DNA of 61,872 nt from Erythrobacter sp. (GTDB lineage: Bacteria; Pseudomonadota; Alphaproteobacteria; Sphingomonadales; Sphingomonadaceae): the NCBI GenBank assembly GCA_024642565.1, contig JAHEAV010000018.1, positions 1-61,872 on the forward strand. The letters run 5' to 3'. The notes under the pieces are model-generated. The model saw only the letters and a list, made by a program, of their open reading frames with translations. It was not told the DNA's origin and ran no database searches. The translations under genes and the position numbers were made by a program. Below are positions 9,146-16,427 of this stretch, one piece after another. How positions within the stretch are numbered: the stretch's first letter is position 1; the number at the start of each line of letters is the position of its first letter.

Positions 9146-10075
9146 TTAAAGTTTCTCGGTCAGTTCCGGCACAGCCTTGAAGAGGTCTGCGACCAGGCCG
9201 ATGTCCGCCACCTGGAAGATCGGAGCATCTTCATCCTTGTTGATCGCGATGATCACCTTGGAATCTTTCATGCCCGCCAGATGCTGGATCGCGCCGGAGA
9301 TGCCGATCGCGATATAGACTTCCGGTGCCACGATCTTGCCGGTCTGGCCGACCTGGTAATCATTGGGGACATAGCCTGCATCAACGGCCGCGCGCGATGC
9401 GCCTACGCCGGCGCCGAGCTTGTCCGCCAGCGGGATGATCACATCCTGGAACGTTTCTGCATCCTTGAGCGCGCGGCCACCTGAGACGATCACTTTCGCG
9501 CTGGTCAGTTCAGGACGCTCGCTCTTGGCGATTTCCGCACTCACGAAGCTGGATATGCCAGCATCCGCCGGGCCGGAGACTGCTTCGACGCTGCCCGAAC
9601 CGCCTTCACTGGCCGCTTTTTCGAACGCCGTACCGCGCACGGTAATCACCAGTTTCGGATCGCTGCTGGTTACAGTGGCGATCGCATTGCCGGCATAGAT
9701 CGGGCGGGTGAAGGTCTTGTCGCCTTCAACCGAGAGGATGTCGGAGATCTGCATCACATCGAGCAGCGCGGCCACGCGCGGGGCGATGTTCTTACCCGTC
9801 GTGGTCGCCGGGCAGATGAAGGCATCATGGTGCCCCATCAAATCGACCACCAATGGCGCAATGTTTTCGGCCAATGCGTGTTCGTATGCCGCATTGTCTG
9901 CCAGGTGGACTTTGCCCACTCCCGCAATCTTTGCGGCAGCGTCCGCCACGCCCGCACAGCCCGCGCCAGCCACCAGCAGATGCACTTCACCCAATTTGCC
10001 AGCCGCAGTTACTGCAGAAAGCGTTGCGTCCTTGACCGACGCATTGTCATGTTCGACCCAAACCAGCGTTTTCAT
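9146..10075 (-). CDS. etfA: electron transfer flavoprotein subunit alpha
   Basis: EtfA binds FAD and, with EtfB, carries electrons from acyl-CoA and other flavin dehydrogenases to the quinone pool through ETF-QO. The 309-residue protein has the expected N-terminal adenine-nucleotide-hydrolase-like domain and a C-terminal FAD domain with [16 protein letters not shown], the motif [20 protein letters not shown] and the end block [20 protein letters not shown]. It lies 61 bases after etfB in the same direction. No ETF-QO gene is in the window. An acyl-CoA dehydrogenase that could donate electrons is at 23.5 kb. Confidence 0.97.
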   Translation of the reverse strand: MKTLVWVEHDNASVKDATLSAVTAAGKLGEVHLLVAGAGCAGVADAAAKIAGVGKVHLADNAAYEHALAENIAPLVVDLMGHHDAFICPATTTGKNIAPRVAALLDVMQISDILSVEGDKTFTRPIYAGNAIATVTSSDPKLVITVRGTAFEKAASEGGSGSVEAVSGPADAGISSFVSAEIAKSERPELTSAKVIVSGGRALKDAETFQDVIIPLADKLGAGVGASRAAVDAGYVPNDYQVGQTGKIVAPEVYIAIGISGAIQHLAGMKDSKVIIAINKDEDAPIFQVADIGLVADLFKAVPELTEKL

Positions 10076-10136
10076 ATCCTAAGTCCTTTTCAGCCAGGCC
10101 GCTTACGCGATCCGGGTTGCCATCTTGTGGAAACGC

Positions 10137-10883
10137 TTACGCGATCCCGAGGGCTTTGATCTTGGCGACCAGCGCATCAACATCGGCGACTTTCTCGCCT
10201 GCCTGCCGCACCGGAGGTTCGGAGACATTGCTGGTGGTCAGGCGCGGTGTGGTGTCGACGCCGTAATCGCCGGGCGTTTTCGCTGTGAGCGGCTTCTGCT
10301 TGGCCTTCATGATGTTCGGCAACGAAGCATAGCGTGGCTCGTTCAAGCGCAAGTCGGTGGTGACAATCGCCGGGAGCGACAGTTTGACCGTTTCCAGCCC
10401 GCCGTCGATTTCGCGCTTCACCACAACCGAATCGCCATCGATTTCGACCGTATTGGCAAAGGTGCCTTGCGGTCGGCCCATCAGCGCCGCCAGCATCTGG
10501 CCGGTCTGGTTGGAATCATCGTCAATCGCCTGCTTGCCAAGCAGCACCAGACCCGGCTGTTCCTCATCCGCGATTGCCTTGAGGATCTTGGCAACGGCCA
10601 AGGGTTCCACCGTATCGTCAGTTTCGACCAGAATGGCCCGGTCGGCGCCCATCGCCAGCGCCGTACGCAGCGTTTCCTGGGCTTTGGCCGGACCGACACT
10701 GACCGCGATGATTTCTTCCGCCTTGCCTTTTTCTTTCAGGCGAATCGCTTCTTCAACCGCAATTTCGTCAAATGGGTTCATGCTCATTTTGACATTGGCC
10801 AAATCAACGCCCGAACCATCCGCCTTGACCCGCGGTTTGACGTTGTAATCTATCACCCGTTTTACCGGTACGAGGATCTTCAT
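10137..10883 (-). CDS. etfB: electron transfer flavoprotein subunit beta
   Basis: EtfB binds AMP and forms the soluble heterodimer with EtfA. The 248-residue protein starts [20 protein letters not shown] and contains the diagnostic region [20 protein letters not shown] followed by [10 protein letters not shown] and later the block [20 protein letters not shown]. Length is typical. It is the first gene of the etfBA pair. A palindrome (10927-10940) lies about 45 bases upstream of the start codon and may be an operator. Confidence 0.97.
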   Translation of the reverse strand: MKILVPVKRVIDYNVKPRVKADGSGVDLANVKMSMNPFDEIAVEEAIRLKEKGKAEEIIAVSVGPAKAQETLRTALAMGADRAILVETDDTVEPLAVAKILKAIADEEQPGLVLLGKQAIDDDSNQTGQMLAALMGRPQGTFANTVEIDGDSVVVKREIDGGLETVKLSLPAIVTTDLRLNEPRYASLPNIMKAKQKPLTAKTPGDYGVDTTPRLTTSNVSEPPVRQAGEKVADVDALVAKIKALGIA

Positions 10884-10926
10884 ATGCTGCCTTTCCTCTG
10901 CAAATATCTGCCGGCCACCTAACTTG

Positions 10927-10940
10927 CGTTTACGTAAACG
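10927..10940. promoter_or_regulatory. palindrome upstream of etfBA, candidate operator
   Basis: CGTTTACGTAAACG is a perfect 14-base palindrome. On the minus strand it is preceded by TTG A, so the run TTGACG at 10944-10939 could also be a -35 element for etfB. It resembles the TTTACGT-type sites described for MerR-family LiuR regulators of branched-chain amino acid catabolism, which control etf genes in some proteobacteria. That regulator identity is inference. Confidence 0.5.
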
Positions 10941-11013
10941 TCAAGGCGAAGGTCGACCAATTTATCGTTTCGATGCGGGAAGCGGGCAGCTCTGCTGCGC
11001 CGCCTGACCGCAT

Positions 11014-12213
11014 TTACGCCGCCTGTTTTACCTCGGCGACAATCTTCTTGGCGGCATCGCCCAAATTATCGGCGCTGACGATTGGCAGGCCGGAATTGTT
11101 TAGTATCGCCTTGCCCTGTTCGACATTGGTGCCTTCAAGCCGCACGACTAGCGGCACCGAAAGGTTCACTTCCTTGGCTGCGGCCACGATCCCGTCGGCA
11201 ATGATGTCGCATTTCATGATCCCGCCGAAGATATTGACCAGAATGCCCTTAACTGCCGGGTCCTTCAGAATGATCTTGAATGCCGCGGTCACCTTTTCCT
11301 TGGTCGCACCGCCGCCCACATCGAGGAAGTTTGCCGGGAAGGCGCCGTTCAGCTTGATGATGTCCATCGTTGCCATGGCAAGACCGGCACCGTTGACCAT
11401 GCAGCCAATGTTACCGTCCAGCTTGATGTAAGCGAGGTCATATTTGCTCGCTTCGACTTCGGCTGGATCTTCCTCGGTCTCGTCGCGCATCGCTTCCACG
11501 TCCTTGTGACGATAAAGCGCATTGCCGTCGAAGCTCATCTTGGTGTCGAGCACCAGCAAATTGCCGTCCTTGGTTTCCACCAGCGGGTTGATTTCCAGCA
11601 TTTCGCAATCGAGTTCGGTAAAGGCTGTATAAAGCTGGCCGGCAAGCTTCTGACACTGCTTGTTGAGATCACCGGACAGGTTCAGCGCAAATGCCGCGGC
11701 GCGGCCGTGATGCGGCATGAAGCCCTGAGCGGGATCGATGGTGATAGTTGTGATCTTTTCGGGCGTGTTATGCGCCACATCCTCGATATCCATCCCGCCT
11801 TCGGTCGAAATAACCATCGCAACGCGCCCACTTGCGCGATCAACCAGCATGGCCAGGTAATATTCGCTCTCGATATCAACCCCGTCGGTCACGTAGAGCC
11901 GGTTGACCTGCTTGCCTTCGGCGCCGGTCTGGATCGTTACCAGCGTGTTGCCGAGCATGTCCTTCGCGTCCGCCTCGACATCGGCAAGTGATTTGGCAAG
12001 CCGCACACCGCCCTTGGCATCCGCGCCCAGTTCCTTGAACTTGCCCTTGCCGCGCCCACCGGCATGGATCTGTGCCTTTACCACAAAGAGCGGCCCTGGC
12101 AGTTGCTTCGCCCCCGCCACGGCTTCTTCAACAGTCAGCGCGGGATAGCCTGCAGGAATACCCACGCCGTATTTTGCGAGCAGTTCCTTGGCCTGGTATT
12201 CGTGGATGTTCAT
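11014..12213 (-). CDS. sucC: succinyl-CoA synthetase (ADP-forming) subunit beta
   Basis: SucC is the ATP-grasp beta subunit of the TCA-cycle enzyme that makes ATP or GTP from succinyl-CoA. The 399-residue protein starts [17 protein letters not shown], the classic beginning, and has [14 protein letters not shown], the SucC block [19 protein letters not shown], and [18 protein letters not shown] near the C-terminus. The ATG at 12213 was chosen over an ATG 12 bases upstream because it gives the standard N-terminus. The alpha subunit gene sucD, often next door, is not in the window. It is followed by etfBA in the same direction, with a 130-base gap. Confidence 0.97.
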   Translation of the reverse strand: MNIHEYQAKELLAKYGVGIPAGYPALTVEEAVAGAKQLPGPLFVVKAQIHAGGRGKGKFKELGADAKGGVRLAKSLADVEADAKDMLGNTLVTIQTGAEGKQVNRLYVTDGVDIESEYYLAMLVDRASGRVAMVISTEGGMDIEDVAHNTPEKITTITIDPAQGFMPHHGRAAAFALNLSGDLNKQCQKLAGQLYTAFTELDCEMLEINPLVETKDGNLLVLDTKMSFDGNALYRHKDVEAMRDETEEDPAEVEASKYDLAYIKLDGNIGCMVNGAGLAMATMDIIKLNGAFPANFLDVGGGATKEKVTAAFKIILKDPAVKGILVNIFGGIMKCDIIADGIVAAAKEVNLSVPLVVRLEGTNVEQGKAILNNSGLPIVSADNLGDAAKKIVAEVKQAA

Positions 12214-12319
12214 AGAAGGGTCCATTGTTTGGAAAAGTGGGGGAAACAGGTTTGCAAGCGCCTAAGCATGGATTGCGGCGCTTGAAAAGTGTCCGATAGG
12301 CTTCCAACAACGATATTGC

Positions 12320-13102
12320 ATGATTGATCAAGCCCGCCTGGAAGATATTGTTCGTGAGGCAGGCCAGATTGCCTTTGGCCGATGGCCGGGTGCGGGCCAC
12401 AGCTTACAATCGTGGGATAAGGAACCTGGCAGCCCGGTGAGCGACGCCGACATTGAAGTCGACGGATTTCTCAGGCGCGAATTGGGGCGATTGCTGCCAT
12501 CGGCCGGTTGGCTTTCCGAAGAAACTACCGATAATCCGGTGCGGTTGGGAAAAGGCCTGGCGTGGTTGGTCGATCCGATTGATGGGACGCGGGACTTTAT
12601 CGCCGGACGCAGCGGTTGGTCGGTATCGGTTGGGCTAATCAGCGAAGGCCGCCCGCTTATCGGGATGCTCGCTGCTCCTGCACGGAAAGAAATGTGGCTG
12701 GGCATTGCCGGGCAGGGCGCGTGGCGCAACGGTTTACCGCTTAGAGCATCGCGCAGGACAGAGTTTGCCGGAGCGCGGGTACCCGCCGATGCCTTGCCAC
12801 CGGAAGATCAGGATCTGACGCTGGTGGACAAGCCCAACTCGATTGCCCTCAGGATTGCCATGGTCGGAGCGAATGAAGCGGATCTGCTGGCTACCCTGCG
12901 ATGGGGCTTCGAATGGGATATTGCGGCAGCTACGCTTATCGCCCGTGAAGCCGGGGCTGTGGTTAGCGATGCGTTTGGTGCGCCGCTCAATTTCAACAAG
13001 CGTGACCCGCGTGCCTTTGGCTTACTGGTTTGCGCGCCTGCCATTCACGCTGCTGCTGTAAAACGCCTGGCGAGCCGGGCGAAAGTGCTGGTCCATAAAT
13101 GA
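12320..13102 (+). CDS. inositol monophosphatase-family phosphatase
   Basis: This 260-residue protein belongs to the Mg-dependent, lithium-sensitive phosphatase superfamily (inositol monophosphatase, histidinol phosphatase, CysQ). It shows the metal sites SEET (about residue 70) and WLVDPIDGTRDFIAGRSGW (about residues 88-106), and the C-terminal WDIAAATLIAREAGAVVSD. It differs from the CysQ-like copy at 41.3 kb, which belongs to the sulfate operon, so this one may act on another phosphate ester such as inositol phosphate or PAP. The exact substrate cannot be read from the sequence. It is divergent from sucC and shares a bidirectional terminator with the next gene. Confidence 0.87.
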   Translation: MIDQARLEDIVREAGQIAFGRWPGAGHSLQSWDKEPGSPVSDADIEVDGFLRRELGRLLPSAGWLSEETTDNPVRLGKGLAWLVDPIDGTRDFIAGRSGWSVSVGLISEGRPLIGMLAAPARKEMWLGIAGQGAWRNGLPLRASRRTEFAGARVPADALPPEDQDLTLVDKPNSIALRIAMVGANEADLLATLRWGFEWDIAAATLIAREAGAVVSDAFGAPLNFNKRDPRAFGLLVCAPAIHAAAVKRLASRAKVLVHK

Positions 13103-13106
13103 AGAA

Positions 13107-13137
13107 GGGCCAGGTATGAACCTGGCCCCCTTTGTTT
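13107..13137. terminator. Rho-independent terminator between convergent genes
   Basis: A perfect 9-base stem GGGCCAGGT/ACCTGGCCC with an ATGA loop is followed by cctttgttt on the plus strand. It lies just after the phosphatase stop and can serve the OmpA-type gene from the other side. Confidence 0.8.
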
Positions 13138-13165
13138 CCGGTAGGGAGTATCCCTTGCCCAAGGA

Positions 13166-13867
13166 TCAGTTCGCCTGACTCTTTGCGGCGGCGACATCTT
13201 CCTGTGAAATAGGAATAATCTTGATTTCGACCCGGCGGTTCAGAGCGCGGCCGAATTCGGTGTTGTTGTCGCCTTTGAAATAGGCCGGGTTTTCACCGAA
13301 GCCCTGCGACCGAATGCGTGCCGATGACACTCCGCGGGACACGAGATAGCTGGCAACCGCCCCGGCGCGCTGTTCCGACAATTTCTGATTGAATGCATCG
13401 GAACCGGTCGAATCGGTATAGCCATAAACATCGATCAAGCTGTCGGGATATTGCCTCAGGCTTTCCGCCACCTTGTCCAGCGTTTCGCGGAAGGTCTGGT
13501 TGATCGTGTAGCTGCCGGTTTCGAAGGTGACGCCATCCGGCAAGTTGACCAGGATTGCCGAACCATTGTCGACCTCCGTCACATCAACCCCCGAACCGGC
13601 GGTATTTTCCTTCAGTTCCTTGATCTGCTGATCCATCTTGTAGCCAACAACACCGCCAGCCACGCCGCCAACCCCTGCGCCGATAATGCGCCCGGTCTTG
13701 CCGCCGATAACCCCGCCAAGCAGCCCACCAAGAACTGCCCCGCCGACCCCGCCGATGGCGGTACGAGAAACCTTTTTCTCTCCGGTGTTGGGGTCAGTGA
13801 CGCAGGCCGAAACGCTAACCAGCGACAATGCGGCCAGGCTCGACACGAATATTTTCGACTTCTGCAT
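13166..13867 (-). CDS. OmpA-family lipoprotein with glycine-zipper segment
   Basis: This 233-residue envelope protein has a lipoprotein signal (FVSSLAALSLVSVSAC, lipobox cysteine about residue 22), then a glycine-zipper region IGGVGGAVLGGLLGGVIGG and GAGVGGVAGGVVG (about 38-78) of the YmgG/Pal-associated type, and a C-terminal OmpA/MotB domain. The OmpA domain shows YTINQTFRETLDKVAESL, the peptidoglycan-binding block DVYGYTDSTGSDAFNQKLSE, and LNRRVEIKI. It likely anchors the outer membrane to peptidoglycan. Family members of this design are common; the precise role is not known. Confidence 0.92.
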   Translation of the reverse strand: MQKSKIFVSSLAALSLVSVSACVTDPNTGEKKVSRTAIGGVGGAVLGGLLGGVIGGKTGRIIGAGVGGVAGGVVGYKMDQQIKELKENTAGSGVDVTEVDNGSAILVNLPDGVTFETGSYTINQTFRETLDKVAESLRQYPDSLIDVYGYTDSTGSDAFNQKLSEQRAGAVASYLVSRGVSSARIRSQGFGENPAYFKGDNNTEFGRALNRRVEIKIIPISQEDVAAAKSQAN

Positions 13868-14059
13868 TGGGAATTACCCTCCTCTTGACGTGCCAGCGGC
13901 ACTATTAGGCTTTCAGCGCATTACGACGCGCTATGTGAACCTAAACCGACCAAATGGCCGAGTGTTCCCGCCGATTGCCGATCCGCAGGCGTTACTTTCA
14001 ACAATCAGGCTGTGTTGTCCATGCTGGTGCTACGCCGGTTTTATGCTAGCGGTAATGGC

Positions 14060-15382
14060 GTGACACCTTTTCCATGGCCCGACCTGTTTATCATCGCCGG
14101 CTTGATCGTGCTCAACGGCGTCTTTGCCATGTCCGAACTGGCGATAGTTTCGGCACGAACGGCCAAGCTTCGCAACGCCGAGGCGCAAGGGAGCATGGGC
14201 GCGCGCACGGCAATCGCGCTGGCGGCCGATCCGGGCAAATTTCTGTCTACCGTGCAAATCGGAATCACGCTGGTGGGCATCATTGCCGGCGCCTATTCAG
14301 GTGCCAGTCTTGGCGGGCCTGTTGGCGAACGGCTTGCACTGATGGGTGTTCCGCAGGAATATTCGGACAATGCCGGCTTTGTCTTGGTGATTGCGCTGAC
14401 CACGTACTTCAGTCTGGTGATCGGCGAACTCGTGCCCAAACAGGTCGCATTGCGTAATGCGGTACCGATTGCGCTGGTGATGGCCCGGCCGATGGCCTTC
14501 ATCGCCCGTGTTGCCGCACCGGCGGTATGGGTGCTGGACAAGAGCTCGGGCCTGTTGGTGCGTCTGCTTGGCGTCCGCCCTGCGGGTGAAGGGCATGTTA
14601 CGGCCGAAGAATTGCACATGATCTTTGCAGACGCGACGCATCAGGGCGTGATCGAGGCGGAGCAGCACCAGATCCTGGCAGGCGTGGTACGGCTGGCTGA
14701 CCGACCGGTGCGTGAACTCATGACCCCGCGCACTGAAGTTGACTGGGTTGACCTGTCGGCGGACACCGCTGCGATTCGCCAGGCGATCGAGGATAGTCCG
14801 CATTCCTTGTTGCCCGTGGCCGATGGTTCACCGGACAAGATTCTGGGTGTGGCCAAGGTGCGCGAAGTGCTGGCTTTGATGGTGGCTGGCAAGCCGGTGT
14901 ACTTGGCCCAGATCATGGCCAAACCGGTGGTAATTCCGGATCAGCTGGATGCGCTGGATGCACTTCGCGCCTTGCAGCAGTCCGAAGTGGCCATGGCGAT
15001 GGTCCATGACGAATATGGCCATCTGGAAGGAATCGTAACTCCGGTTGATCTGTTGACCGCGCTTGTCGGGCAATTTGCCAGCGATCAGGATCAGGGCGAA
15101 GCGCCCGGTATTATCGAGCGTGCCGATGGTTCGCTGCTGGTATCCGGTGCGCTGGCGGCGGATGATCTGGCCGACCGCCTGAGCCTCGACTATGGAGAGG
15201 ACCGCGAATTTGCCACTGTTGCAGGCTATGTCCTGTCAGTGCTGAAAAATCTGCCGATCGAAGGCGAAAGCTTTACCGCGCAGGGCTGGCGCTTCGAAGT
15301 GGTCGATATGGATGGCCGCAAGATCGACAAATTGCTGGTCAGCCAGGTCAGCCTACAGCCCGCTGATTCCACTGACGGTTAG
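14060..15382 (+). CDS. CorC/HlyC-family CBS membrane protein (DUF21 + CBS + CorC_HlyC)
   Basis: The 440-residue protein has an N-terminal DUF21/CNNM membrane domain (LFIIAGLIVLNGVFAMSELAI and later ITLVGIIAGAYSGASLGG), two CBS domains (LMTPRTEVDWVDL and the region around VVIPDQLDALDALRALQQSE) and a C-terminal CorC_HlyC transporter-associated domain. Such proteins are linked to magnesium or cobalt resistance and export. I chose the GTG at 14060 (MTPFPWPDLFII), since upstream in-frame ATGs give an unusual N-terminus, but the start is not certain. It is divergent from the OmpA-type lipoprotein gene. Confidence 0.88.
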   Translation: MTPFPWPDLFIIAGLIVLNGVFAMSELAIVSARTAKLRNAEAQGSMGARTAIALAADPGKFLSTVQIGITLVGIIAGAYSGASLGGPVGERLALMGVPQEYSDNAGFVLVIALTTYFSLVIGELVPKQVALRNAVPIALVMARPMAFIARVAAPAVWVLDKSSGLLVRLLGVRPAGEGHVTAEELHMIFADATHQGVIEAEQHQILAGVVRLADRPVRELMTPRTEVDWVDLSADTAAIRQAIEDSPHSLLPVADGSPDKILGVAKVREVLALMVAGKPVYLAQIMAKPVVIPDQLDALDALRALQQSEVAMAMVHDEYGHLEGIVTPVDLLTALVGQFASDQDQGEAPGIIERADGSLLVSGALAADDLADRLSLDYGEDREFATVAGYVLSVLKNLPIEGESFTAQGWRFEVVDMDGRKIDKLLVSQVSLQPADSTDG

Positions 15383-15440
15383 ACTTCTTTCCTGAAATTT
15401 CGGGCTGACCAGCGCTTGATCGTGCCGCTGGAAGACCCTT

Positions 15441-15462
15441 GGCTGCGCCCGTGGGCGCAGCC
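15441..15462. terminator. strong hairpin between convergent genes
   Basis: A perfect 10-base stem GGCTGCGCCC/GGGCGCAGCC with a 2-base loop lies 6 bases downstream of the DUF3035 gene end (minus strand) and 58 bases after the CorC-type gene. There is no good T-run on either side, so it may be a terminator of the long minus-strand operon or a simple stabiliser. Confidence 0.5.
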
Positions 15463-15468
15463 AGAAAA

Positions 15469-15882
15469 TCAACCAGGAATGATAACTTGTGATGCCTGCC
15501 CGTCACCTTCGGGCGCTGCGATAATGTCCCGCGTGACCTGGCCTTTTGCCACAGTGTTGGTCTGCGGGTCACCCACGCCCGAACGAATGCCGGGGTCGGA
15601 TTTGCCCGCACGATCCAATGCGGAAGTTTCGACCTGACTGCGTGGGGCAGGGCCGCCAAACAGGACATCCAATGCCTGAGCCGATGCGGTGCCTTCGACG
15701 GGGCGCGGCGCACCGGGCGCAGGAGGGACAAGGTTGAAATCGGGCGGAACGACCAGTGGGGCCTGGCGCTGAACGGCAAATTCGTCCGGCCGGTCACGGC
15801 CAAGAATGCCGCCGCCATTGCCGCAAGCGGCCAACAGGCTGCTGCCAGCGGCAACTAGGATCAAGGTGGTGCTCTTGCGCAT
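15469..15882 (-). CDS. DUF3035 lipoprotein (BamF-like)
   Basis: A 137-residue secreted lipoprotein with signal STTLILVAAGSSLLAAC (lipobox cysteine about 20). DUF3035 proteins are alphaproteobacterial outer-membrane lipoproteins, one of which (BamF) was found with the Bam complex in Caulobacter. The mature part is proline- and glycine-rich, with the conserved RDRPDEFAVQRQAPLVVPPD near its start. The ATG at 15882 follows a GGAGA site; the lspA stop is 2 bases upstream, so it is cotranslated with lspA, the signal peptidase that would process it. Last gene of the operon. Confidence 0.85.
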   Translation of the reverse strand: MRKSTTLILVAAGSSLLAACGNGGGILGRDRPDEFAVQRQAPLVVPPDFNLVPPAPGAPRPVEGTASAQALDVLFGGPAPRSQVETSALDRAGKSDPGIRSGVGDPQTNTVAKGQVTRDIIAAPEGDGQASQVIIPG

Positions 15883-15884
15883 AT

Positions 15885-16427
15885 TCAAGTCTCCGAAGCC
15901 GGATCTGATTGTTCCGGACCAAATTGTTTTTCGCTCTTACCTGTCTTGTCGCGTGCAAGGAAGGATCGGGCAAGGATTATCACAACACCAATGGTGATAG
16001 CGGCATCGGCAATGTTGAAAATCAGGAACGGCCGGAACTCGCCAAAATGCAGATCGGCATAATCGAGCACATAGCCAAGTTCGAACCGGTCCTTGATATT
16101 GCCCAATGCCCCGCCCAGGATCAACGCCAGGCCCAGAATGTCTGCCAGCGCCTTTTCCCGCAGCATCCAGATGGTGACAACCAGCGCGATGAGTGCGGTG
16201 ACGCCGACCAGCGCCCAGCGCATTTCGACCGAAGTGGCTTCGAACATCCCCAGCGAAACACCGAAATTATGGGTCCGGGTCAGCGCAAAATAGGGCGTAA
16301 GCTCTATCTGGTCATACAGCCTCATCCCGAGGCGGACATCAACCACCCATTTGACGATCTGGTCTCCGGCAAATACCGCCAGCGCAAGGAACAGGCCAAT
16401 CAGGCGGTTGCGGGTGGAGGAGTTCAC
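15885..16427 (-). CDS. lspA: lipoprotein signal peptidase II
   Basis: LspA cuts the signal peptide from prolipoproteins after lipid attachment at the inner membrane. The 180-residue protein has four hydrophobic segments (LIGLFLALAVFAGDQIVKW; a second before LREKAL; a third, LILGGALGNIKDRF; a fourth near the C-terminus). Aspartate motifs fit the family, notably GNIKDRFELGYVLDY and NIADAAITIGV. It starts with a GTG that overlaps the ileS stop (GTGA). The gene order ileS-lspA is common in bacteria. Confidence 0.94.
   Translation of the reverse strand: MNSSTRNRLIGLFLALAVFAGDQIVKWVVDVRLGMRLYDQIELTPYFALTRTHNFGVSLGMFEATSVEMRWALVGVTALIALVVTIWMLREKALADILGLALILGGALGNIKDRFELGYVLDYADLHFGEFRPFLIFNIADAAITIGVVIILARSFLARDKTGKSEKQFGPEQSDPASET

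Noticed and set aside
12320-13102. Second cysQ
   Set aside because: It belongs to the same superfamily but lies far from the sulfate operon and differs in motif context, so only the family name is given.
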